Assembly: GCA_936936565.1 (NCBI GenBank)
Contig: CAKZIX010000116.1
Coordinates: 1-7,033, forward strand
DNA: 7,033 bases
Direction of reading: 5' to 3'
Origin: an uncultured Nocardiaceae bacterium
Lineage (GTDB): Bacteria > Actinomycetota > Actinomycetes > Mycobacteriales > Mycobacteriaceae
A program made the translations under genes and the position numbers. How positions within the stretch are numbered: position 1 is the first letter of the stretch; each line of letters opens with the position of its first letter. Under the pieces are notes generated by a model. The model searched no databases. It worked only from the letters and a program-made list of their open reading frames with translations, and was not told the DNA's origin. This document shows, in pieces, positions 1 to 5,412 of the stretch.

Positions 1-144
1 GGGCGTGTTGCCCATCAGTACGACGAACTCGGGCGCCGCGAGCGCGACGTGGCGGACGACAAAGGGCAGCATCGCGGCGATTTCCTCCGCCTCGGGGCGG
101 CGGTTGCCGGGCGGCCGCCACGGCAGGATGTTGGTGATGTAAAG
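1..144 (-). other. Segment resembling the C-terminal half of family 4 uracil-DNA glycosylase, in frame with the PfkB kinase
   Basis: Residues 255-302 of the leftmost reading frame do not look like a kinase. They contain YITNILPWRPPGNR, then EEIAAMLPF, then RHVALAAP and VVLMGNTP. This order matches what I recall of family 4 (iron-sulfur) uracil-DNA glycosylases: an N-x-x-x-[FW]-RPPxNR block, an EIxxxxPF helix, an RHI helix and a strand ending in the G-x-T/A turn. Proteobacterial, especially alphaproteobacterial, members seem closest from memory. The N-terminal glycosylase part (the GE-x-PG active-site motif and the first iron-sulfur cysteines) is absent, because the kinase occupies that side. 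The frame is unbroken across the join at about base 144. It could be a gene fusion, a rearrangement in the genome, or a chimeric join at a contig end. Confidence 0.75.
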
Positions 145-906
145 CGCCGCGGCGGCATCCCCGGCGCCGGTCGCGTTGCCCGACAACGGCTCCGGCAGCG
201 ACGCCGCCCAGGCGCCGTCGGCGCACACCAGCACCATGCCCGCGGCTCCGCGCGTGGCGACGACTGCGCGCGCCCCGGCGTCGACGAGCTCGGCGGCGGC
301 GTCGTGCACCGCGGCAACCCCGTTCGGTGTCCTCCCGACGAGTTCGGCGAGCTCGTCGCTGTTCGGCACCAGCACCACGCCTTTCACCTGCGCGGCCGCG
401 CGCAGGGCGGCGCCGGACACGTCGCAGACCGTCGGAATGCCGGCGTCGGTACCCAGTTCGGCGACCCGCGCGGGCAGGGTCGCGGCGACGCCCGCCGGGA
501 GGCTGCCGGACACGACCAGGCCGGTGGCGACGTCCAGTCGCGACTGGATGCGCCGCAGCAACTGCTCGGTGGCGTCCGCGGCTGTCACGTGCGCACCCGG
601 CTCCCACAGGGAAGTGGTTGCACCGCCCGCGGTTTCGGTAATCACCAGCGTGCGGCGCACCCGGGGGAGCAGGGGCAGCAGGTCGGCGTCGAGACCGAGG
701 TCGGCGACGGCTGCGGCGAACGGCTCATCGGAAAATCCCAGCACGCACGACGAGGTGCCGAGTTGGGCCAGAACCCGAGATACGTTGACGCCCTTGCCGC
801 CCGGACGTTCGTGGACCGTGTCGACGCGGTGCACGTCGCCGACCCGCAACTCGGCCACGGTGTAGGTGACGTCGTACGCGGGATTGGGTGTGACGGTGAG
901 GATCAC
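1..906 (-). CDS. PfkB-family sugar-phosphate kinase (LacC/FruK type), C-terminus replaced by foreign-looking sequence, runs off the left edge
   Basis: Likely ATP-dependent kinase of a ketohexose phosphate such as tagatose 6-phosphate or fructose 1-phosphate, acting in the cytoplasm. Read from the GTG at 906-904, the protein begins MILTVTPNPAYD, the usual opening of the LacC/FruK subgroup. It has the GGKGVN substrate-loop motif at residues 36-41, SGSLP at 133-137, VPNSDE at 180-185, and the nucleotide-binding/catalytic motif GNATGAGD at 243-250, with D250 as the expected catalytic base. The family normally continues about 50 residues of helices after GAGD. Here residues from about 255 onward instead resemble a uracil-DNA glycosylase (see the separate entry), so the kinase fold is probably incomplete. 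No stop codon is reached by base 1. The start lies 10 bases past the nagA stop with no clear ribosome binding site, so translation is probably coupled. The kinase identity is secure; the exact substrate is inferred from the neighbours. Confidence 0.88.
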   Translation of the reverse strand, partial: MILTVTPNPAYDVTYTVAELRVGDVHRVDTVHERPGGKGVNVSRVLAQLGTSSCVLGFSDEPFAAAVADLGLDADLLPLLPRVRRTLVITETAGGATTSLWEPGAHVTAADATEQLLRRIQSRLDVATGLVVSGSLPAGVAATLPARVAELGTDAGIPTVCDVSGAALRAAAQVKGVVLVPNSDELAELVGRTPNGVAAVHDAAAELVDAGARAVVATRGAAGMVLVCADGAWAASLPEPLSGNATGAGDAAAALYITNILPWRPPGNRRPEAEEIAAMLPFVVRHVALAAPEFVVLMGNTP

Positions 907-916
907 GCGATCACGC

Positions 917-2038
917 TCATGTCAGCCACCGGCCCCGCCGCAACACGCGGCGCAGCCGCAGCCGGTCGTCGACGACGACTGCGTCGGCATACGCGCCGGG
1001 CTGCAATGCACCGCAATCGGTATCGAGCCCCACCGCCCGTGCGGGGGTGAGACTGGCCGCGCGCACCGCGTCGACCAGCGGCACCCGCGAGGCGTGCACG
1101 GCGCGCGCGACGATCTCCACGAGGTGTCCGGTGCCGCCGGCGATGGAACCGAGCCCGGCGGCGGTCGCAACGGCGATCCGGGCAACCCCGTCGACGACGG
1201 TGACTGCTTGCGGCCCAAGCTGGTACGTGCCGTCCGGCATGCCGGCGGCCGCCATCGCGTCGGTGATCAGGGCCACCCGTGCGGGTGCCGCCGCGAACGC
1301 CAGCGCGACGAATCCGGGATCGACGTGCACGCCGTCGCCGATGACCTCGAGCACCGCCGGCCCGGACAGCGCGGCCGCCACCGGACCCGAACTGCGGTGG
1401 TGCAGCGGCGGCATGCCGTTGGCGAGGTGGGTGACGACGCGATCCGCGGCAAGGGCCGCGCGGAAGGTGTCGAAATCTGAATCACTGTGACCCAGAGCGA
1501 TTTTCACGCCGTGCTGGTCGAGAATGCGGGTCACCTCGGTGACTCCGGGCAGTTCCGGGGCGACGGTCATCATGCGTACGTCGCCGCCGGCCAGCAGCCG
1601 GTGGGTGAGCTCCGGGTCGGGATCGAGCAGGTAGCGCGGATCCTGGGCGCCGCAGCGCGCATGCGACAGGAACGGGCCCTCGAGGTGGATCCCGGCGATC
1701 GTGCCCGGGGCGACGAGCGGGCGCAGCGTGTCCAGCTGCGCGAGGAGTTCGTCGGCGGGCGCGGTCACCAGGCTGGCGAGCAGTGTGGTGGTGCCGTGTC
1801 GATGGTGATGGGCCGCCGCGGCGGCGGCCGCGTCGGCAGCGGTGGTGGTGAAGCTGTGCCCGCCGCCGCCGTGATTGTGGATGTCGACCAGGCCGGGGTA
1901 CACGATGCCGACCGGATCGGGCAGTGGCCCAGCACATTCGACGGCCGGGGCCACCGACACGATACGGTCGCCGTCGATGTCGACGACGCCGTCGTCGACA
2001 ACCGCGTCGGCGGTGACCAGAGTGCCGCGCAGCCTCAT
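917..2038 (-). CDS. nagA: N-acetylhexosamine-6-phosphate deacetylase (NagA/AgaA family)
   Basis: Metal-dependent amidohydrolase that removes acetate from GlcNAc-6-phosphate or GalNAc-6-phosphate in the cytoplasm. The 373-residue protein is the usual family length. Visible motifs are the metal-site HNH at residues 54-56 (VDIHNHG), the HLEGPFLS block with E120, H184 in ALGHSDSD, H204 in VTHLANGM, H238 in DGVHVD, and the catalytic aspartate D260 in ALITDAMAAAG. The C-terminal strand GALQPGAYADAVVVD is the standard end of the barrel plus beta-sandwich fold. The canonical HLFNAM reads HLANGM here, a change close to the substrate pocket. The frame stays open far upstream, but that part is antisense-free overlap with the kinase gene. 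The ATG at 2038 overlaps the ROK kinase stop as ATGA, which fixes the start. GalNAc-6-P versus GlcNAc-6-P preference cannot be read from sequence. Confidence 0.93.
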   Translation of the reverse strand: MRLRGTLVTADAVVDDGVVDIDGDRIVSVAPAVECAGPLPDPVGIVYPGLVDIHNHGGGGHSFTTTAADAAAAAAAHHHRHGTTTLLASLVTAPADELLAQLDTLRPLVAPGTIAGIHLEGPFLSHARCGAQDPRYLLDPDPELTHRLLAGGDVRMMTVAPELPGVTEVTRILDQHGVKIALGHSDSDFDTFRAALAADRVVTHLANGMPPLHHRSSGPVAAALSGPAVLEVIGDGVHVDPGFVALAFAAAPARVALITDAMAAAGMPDGTYQLGPQAVTVVDGVARIAVATAAGLGSIAGGTGHLVEIVARAVHASRVPLVDAVRAASLTPARAVGLDTDCGALQPGAYADAVVVDDRLRLRRVLRRGRWLT

Positions 2039-2985
2039 CGGATCGTGCTTTCGCGCCCGCGCCGGGCCAATTGCCCGGCGGCCACCAGTCCGGCGTCGAT
2101 ACCGAAGCGGCCCAGTACAACTCGCGGTGCCGCCACAACCCGGACGCGCTGCTGCAGGGCGGCCTGCAGTGGCACGGTGAGCGCCGGACCCGCGCTCGAC
2201 AGGCCGCCGGCGATCACCAGCAGTTCCGGACACGCGGCGTGAATCACCCCGAGTAGTCCGTCGGCGAGGGCGTCGATCGCCTCGTCCCACACCGCGCGGG
2301 CCACCGCATCGGTCTCCAGAGCGCGGAAAACATCTGCGGCGCCGGCCGTGTCGATCCCGGCGCGTTCGGCATAGCGGCGCCCGATCGCCGCCGCGGAGGC
2401 GACGGTTTCGAGGCATCCGACGTTGCCGCACACACACGGGCGCCCGTCCGGGCGCACCACGATGTGCCCGTACTCGCCCGCCTGCCCCGAGCCGCCGCGT
2501 ACCAGCCGCCCACCCACGGCGAGCGCGCCGCTCACACCGGTGCCAAGCACCACCACGCACACGTCGTCGTGGCCGGCACCGGCCCCGAACTGCCACTCGG
2601 CCCAGCCGGCCGCGGTGACATCGTGATCGATGAGGACCGGGAACCCCCAACGCTGCGCATACAGTCCGCTGACGTCGCGGTCGCGCCAGCCGATGTTGCC
2701 GCTGAACACGGCAATCCCGCGCGCGGCGTCGACGATGCCCGGCAACAGCACCGCGCCGCGCACCACCCGGTCCCGCTGCGCCGCGTCCAGGCCGTCGAGC
2801 AGGAACTCGCCCAGCGCGGCGACGGCATCCAGCGCGGCGGCACCGCGCGGTGTGGCCCGGGTGTCGCGGGCGACGATCGCGCCGTCGGCCGCCGTGATCG
2901 CGCCCTTCATGGAGGTGCCGCCGACGTCGATGCCGAGGACCAGCGCGCCCGCGGCGACGGGTTGCGCGTCGGCGGTGGAGGTCAC
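2035..2985 (-). CDS. ROK-family sugar kinase, probable N-acetylhexosamine kinase
   Basis: Cytoplasmic kinase that would phosphorylate the imported sugar at C6 using ATP. The 316 residues show the phosphate-binding DVGGTSMKG at 20-28, the catalytic aspartate D122 in LIDHDVTAAGWAE, GTGVSGALAVGGRLVRG near 148-164, and the ROK signature with EYGH (zinc ligand H174) followed by CVCGNVGC (C184, C186, C191) and E193. The C-terminal VIAGGLSSAG matches the adenosine-binding turn. No DNA-binding domain precedes the kinase fold, so this is an enzyme rather than a ROK repressor. The common NDAN motif reads HDVT here, a variant I recall in other actinobacterial ROK proteins; the aspartate is kept. The GTG start at 2985-2983 overlaps the stop of the SIS gene as GTGA. 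Position between a SIS isomerase and NagA supports GlcNAc or GalNAc as substrate. Confidence 0.9.
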   Translation of the reverse strand: MTSTADAQPVAAGALVLGIDVGGTSMKGAITAADGAIVARDTRATPRGAAALDAVAALGEFLLDGLDAAQRDRVVRGAVLLPGIVDAARGIAVFSGNIGWRDRDVSGLYAQRWGFPVLIDHDVTAAGWAEWQFGAGAGHDDVCVVVLGTGVSGALAVGGRLVRGGSGQAGEYGHIVVRPDGRPCVCGNVGCLETVASAAAIGRRYAERAGIDTAGAADVFRALETDAVARAVWDEAIDALADGLLGVIHAACPELLVIAGGLSSAGPALTVPLQAALQQRVRVVAAPRVVLGRFGIDAGLVAAGQLARRGRESTIR

Positions 2986-3884
2986 GGTTCGAGGATGACC
3001 GATCGGCTCAGGCTACGCGGGTGATCGGGATCCAGACCGAGATCGGCCGCGCGCAGCACGCACAGCCGGTGCACGCGGACCAACTCGGCCATCGGATCGG
3101 CGTCGTGGTGGATCAGCTCGGCACCGGTGGCGGCGACGTCGTCGGCAAAACCCGGAATCAGCGGACCGAATGCCCACACCACCCGCCCCGGCGCCGCAAT
3201 GGCGATCGGGCCGTGGCGGTACTCGGTGGCCAGGTACGACTCGACCCACGCCTGGCACGATTCGCGCAGCTTGAGGGCGGCTTCGTCGGCGAGCGTGCCG
3301 GCCAGCCCCATGCCCACGAAGCTGACCTGCTCGGCGCCCCGGGCGGCACCGGCCACCGTGTCGTCGGGTTCGGCGAGGATTGCTCGGGCCTGCTCGATGG
3401 CCGGGCTCAAGTCTTCGCCCAGGTGCCAGCGCAGGATGGCCAGCGCGGTGGTCGCGAATCGGGTCTGCACGACCGACTGTTCGTCGACCGCGTCGATCAG
3501 AATCGGGTGTGCCAGGTCGACGACCGGAGTACCGGGACTCGAGGTGATGACGGTGACCGGCGCCCCGGCGGGCAGCGCGCGCATGGCGTCGACGACCTCG
3601 GTGGTCGTGCCGGACCGGCAGATCACCAGGTAGCGGTCGTAGCTGCGGGTGGTCGGCACCTGGCTGGCCGGCCAGGCGTCGGTGACACCGAGCCCGGCAC
3701 TTTCGCGAGCCACCGCGAACGCGCGCGACATGAACAACGAGGTGCCGCAACCGATCGCGGCCACCCGCTCGCCGGGTGTAGGCAACAGATCCCGGTGGGC
3801 CGCAGCGGTTTCGGCCGCGCGGGCCCAATCGTCCGGTTGCGTGCCGATCTCGGCCTGAAGGTGTGTTGCGGAGGAGAGGCTCAC
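2982..3884 (-). CDS. SIS-domain phosphosugar isomerase/deaminase (GlmS-C / NagB-II / AgaS-like)
   Basis: Predicted to convert glucosamine or galactosamine 6-phosphate to the matching ketose phosphate, releasing ammonia. It has two SIS domains and no glutaminase domain. In 300 residues the first domain has GCGTS at 45-49 and CRSGTTTE at 89-96, and the second has GMGLAGTLADEAALKLRE near 191-208 and EYRHGP at 221-226, matching the GlmS EFRHGP isomerase motif. The C-terminus HPRSLSRSVILEP resembles the GlmS tail. The lack of the Ntn-glutaminase half argues against glucosamine synthesis and for catabolism. I chose GTG at 3884-3882 because conserved sequence (THLQAEIGTQP) starts just after it. The open frame extends to 3947, but that crosses the predicted promoter. 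It heads the four-gene leftward operon, overlapping the kinase gene by 4 bases. A fructosamine deglycase-type activity is a possible alternative. Confidence 0.88.
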   Translation of the reverse strand: MSLSSATHLQAEIGTQPDDWARAAETAAAHRDLLPTPGERVAAIGCGTSLFMSRAFAVARESAGLGVTDAWPASQVPTTRSYDRYLVICRSGTTTEVVDAMRALPAGAPVTVITSSPGTPVVDLAHPILIDAVDEQSVVQTRFATTALAILRWHLGEDLSPAIEQARAILAEPDDTVAGAARGAEQVSFVGMGLAGTLADEAALKLRESCQAWVESYLATEYRHGPIAIAAPGRVVWAFGPLIPGFADDVAATGAELIHHDADPMAELVRVHRLCVLRAADLGLDPDHPRSLSRSVILEP

Positions 3885-3890
3885 CCTCAA

Positions 3891-3920
3891 AGAATGCAGT
3901 CTGCTGCGCGATTGTGTCAA
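3891..3920 (-). promoter_or_regulatory. Predicted promoter of the leftward catabolic operon, leaderless
   Basis: On the minus strand TTGACA (complement of 3915-3920) is a perfect -35 box. It is followed after 18 bases by CATTCT (complement of 3891-3896), a fair -10 box. Six bases separate the -10 from the GTG at 3884, so transcription would start at or within a base of the start codon. This fits the leaderless mRNAs common in mycobacteria and explains the absence of a usable Shine-Dalgarno spacing (GAGG directly abuts the GTG). Confidence 0.5.
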
Positions 3921-3985
3921 TATCTTGCAGGCTTCGATCACGATCAATCATCAACTCGGCGGTGTAGGTTGTCCGACACCACTCC

Positions 3986-4014
3986 TTGACGGCAGGTATG
4001 ACCTGGAGCACAAT
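3986..4014 (+). promoter_or_regulatory. Predicted promoter of the rightward ABC-transporter operon
   Basis: TTGACG at 3986-3991 and CACAAT at 4009-4014 are separated by 17 bases, the optimal spacing, with five of six and four of six matches to the primary sigma consensus. The expected transcription start is near 4021, giving a leader of about 84 bases before the binding-protein gene. The start coincides with the left edge of the inverted repeat at 4022-4039. Confidence 0.5.
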
Positions 4015-4021
4015 TTACGGC

Positions 4022-4039
4022 CACGCAATATTTTGCGTG
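4022..4039. promoter_or_regulatory. Perfect inverted repeat, candidate operator at the transporter promoter
   Basis: CACGCAA-TATT-TTGCGTG has 7-bp arms matching perfectly around a 4-base AT-only centre. It begins at the predicted transcription start of the transporter operon, where a bound repressor would block initiation or escape. Its AT-rich centre and size suit a dimeric LacI- or GntR-type repressor, but it does not match the DasR-type site I know for amino-sugar genes (TGGTCTAGACCA), and no regulator gene is in the window. In the transcript it could also form a small hairpin. Confidence 0.5.
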
Positions 4040-4048
4040 AAATCTACG

Positions 4049-4068
4049 GATTTCAATCGATTTCGATC
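4049..4068 (+). repeat. Tandem 10-bp direct repeat in the transporter leader
   Basis: GATTTCAATC is followed immediately by GATTTCGATC, differing at one base. A 10-bp period puts both copies on the same face of the helix, as for paired regulator contacts. The copies lie about 10 bases downstream of the inverted repeat and upstream of the ribosome binding site. An 8-bp palindrome, AATCGATT (4055-4062), spans their junction. Function is unknown; AT-richness against the GC-rich surroundings suggests a regulatory role. Confidence 0.4.
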
Positions 4069-4104
4069 AGAGGTTGGCAGCGCCAGTCTAAGAAAGGGCA
4101 CGTG

Positions 4105-5349
4105 ATGCGACCAGTATGGAAGGCGGGGGTGCTCGTCACGAGTCTCGCGCTCGCCCTCACCTCGTGCGGCTTCGGCGGGGACGACGGCGGCAGCGCCGAC
4201 GGCAAGACCACGATCAACTTCCTCGCGCCGACATACCGCGACGGTGCCGACGGCACCAAGGCGTTGTGGGACGGCATCATCAAGGACTTCGAGGCGAAGC
4301 ACCCGAGCATCGACGTCAACCTCGAGATGCAGTCGTGGGACAACATCAACGACGTCCTGCGCACCAAGCTGCAGAACGAGAAGTCCACCCCGGACGTGCT
4401 CAACATCGACGCGTTCGCCGGACTTGCCAAGGACGGCAAACTCTTCGAGGCCGCCGAGGTGCTCTCGGAGGCGACGCTGAAGGACTTCCAGCCGAGCTTT
4501 GCGGCCAACGCCTCGGTGGGCGGCAAACAGTACGGCCTGCCGTTGTTCGCCTCCACCCGGACGCTGTTCTACAACAAGGATCTGTTCGCCAAGGCCGGCA
4601 TCGCCGCACCGCCCAAGACCTGGGACGAACTGCTCGACACCGCCCGCAAGATCAAGGCGCTGCCCGACGTCACCGGCGGCTACGGCCTGCCGCTCGGCTC
4701 CGAGGAGGCCCAGGGCGAGACCTCGATCTGGACGTTCGGTGCGGGCGGCTCCTGGGGCGACGGCAACCAGTTGACCATCGACTCCCCGGCCAACGTGGAG
4801 GGGGTGGCCGCCATGAAGAAGCTGATCGACGAGAAGGTCACCCAGCCCAATCCCGGTGCGAGCGACCGGACTCCGCTGATCAACGTCTTTATCCAGGGCA
4901 AGCTCGGCATGATCGAGGGCCTGCCGCCGACGGTCGCCAAGATCAAGAAGGACAACCCCGGCCTGCCGTATGCCACCGCGCCGATCCCGACCAAGTCGGG
5001 CCAGCCGGTGACGCTCGGTGTCGCCGACCACCTGATGGCGTTCAAGAAGGACGGCTCGAAGCGAGACGCGATCAAGGCGTTTCTGGACTTCTTCTACGCG
5101 CCCGACACCTACGCCAACTTCGTCAAGACCGAGGGCTTCCTGCCCGTCACGGTGACCGGTGCGGAGAGGCTCAAGGACAACGAGGTCACCGCGCCGTTCC
5201 TGGCGACGCTGCCGGCCGCGAAGTTCTATCCCAGCACCAACCCGAAGTGGTCTGCTGCGCAAAAGGCGCTGCAGCAGACCGCGGGCACGATCGATCAGGG
5301 TGCCAGCCCGGCCGACGTGCTGAAGAAGGTTGCGGACGCAGCCAAGTAA
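4105..5349 (+). CDS. Sugar ABC transporter substrate-binding lipoprotein (CUT1, SBP family 1)
   Basis: Captures the sugar outside the membrane and hands it to the permeases. The 414-residue precursor has a lipoprotein signal peptide: basic R2 and K6, a hydrophobic stretch, then the lipobox LTSC with lipidated C21, followed by a flexible GGDDGGSADG linker. The mature part has the family 1 pattern: TINFLAPTY first strand, FEAKHPSIDVNLE, PDVLNIDAF, YGLPLFASTRTLFYNKDLFAKAGI (Y143, Y156) and PKTWDELLDTARK. The C-terminal region AIKAFLDFFYAP is also typical. The ATG at 4105 is preceded by AGAAAGGG at 4091-4098 with good spacing; a GTG directly before it at 4102 is a possible alternative. The frame is open back to 3925, but that segment overlaps the promoter and would displace the signal peptide. 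Ligand is inferred as an amino sugar from the divergent catabolic genes. Confidence 0.93.
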   Translation: MRPVWKAGVLVTSLALALTSCGFGGDDGGSADGKTTINFLAPTYRDGADGTKALWDGIIKDFEAKHPSIDVNLEMQSWDNINDVLRTKLQNEKSTPDVLNIDAFAGLAKDGKLFEAAEVLSEATLKDFQPSFAANASVGGKQYGLPLFASTRTLFYNKDLFAKAGIAAPPKTWDELLDTARKIKALPDVTGGYGLPLGSEEAQGETSIWTFGAGGSWGDGNQLTIDSPANVEGVAAMKKLIDEKVTQPNPGASDRTPLINVFIQGKLGMIEGLPPTVAKIKKDNPGLPYATAPIPTKSGQPVTLGVADHLMAFKKDGSKRDAIKAFLDFFYAPDTYANFVKTEGFLPVTVTGAERLKDNEVTAPFLATLPAAKFYPSTNPKWSAAQKALQQTAGTIDQGASPADVLKKVADAAK

Positions 5350-5353
5350 GCGA

Positions 5354-5398
5354 CGTGGGTGTGGGTCACCGGAACGTATCCGGTGACCCGCACCGACG
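5354..5398 (+). promoter_or_regulatory. Long intergenic RNA hairpin between binding-protein and permease genes
   Basis: Bases 5358-5372 pair with 5380-5394 around the 7-base loop AACGTAT. The inner 10 pairs (GGGTCACCGG with CCGGTGACCC) are perfect, the next is a G-U pair, and four more follow. After one mismatch three further pairs extend the stem to 5354/5398. It starts 4 bases after the TAA of the binding-protein gene and ends 2 bases before the permease ribosome binding site. There is no T-run after it, so it is not a classical terminator. It more likely protects the 3' end of the upstream message or reduces read-through, raising binding protein over permease, as known for malE-malF in E. 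coli. Confidence 0.7.
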
Positions 5399-5412
5399 CG
5401 GAAAGGAACACG

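Noticed and set aside
49..1050. 333-codon plus-strand frame opposite the PfkB kinase, and others like it at 866-1480 and 1487-2242
   Set aside because: All are low-complexity shadows opposite genes with conserved motifs.
2039..2650. Upstream extension of the nagA frame (577 codons in total)
   Set aside because: The extension is out of frame with the ROK kinase motifs over the same bases, is Arg-rich without a domain, and the ATGA overlap at 2035-2038 marks the true start.
3935..3946. CGATCA repeated twice in the control region
   Set aside because: Two copies of a 6-mer are not enough for a repeat array or regulator site without further support.
3961..3980. GGTGT/ACACC inverted repeat with a 10-base spacer upstream of the transporter promoter
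   Set aside because: Five-base arms in GC-rich DNA are expected by chance; too weak to call an operator.
3013..4011. 332-codon minus-strand frame overlapping the SIS gene
   Set aside because: It is frame-shifted relative to the GCGTS, SGTTTE and EYRHGP motifs and has no domain of its own.
3885..4104. Possible riboswitch or small RNA gene in the divergent region
   Set aside because: I see only short repeats and promoter elements, and no multi-helix structure or known riboswitch core such as a glmS-like ribozyme.
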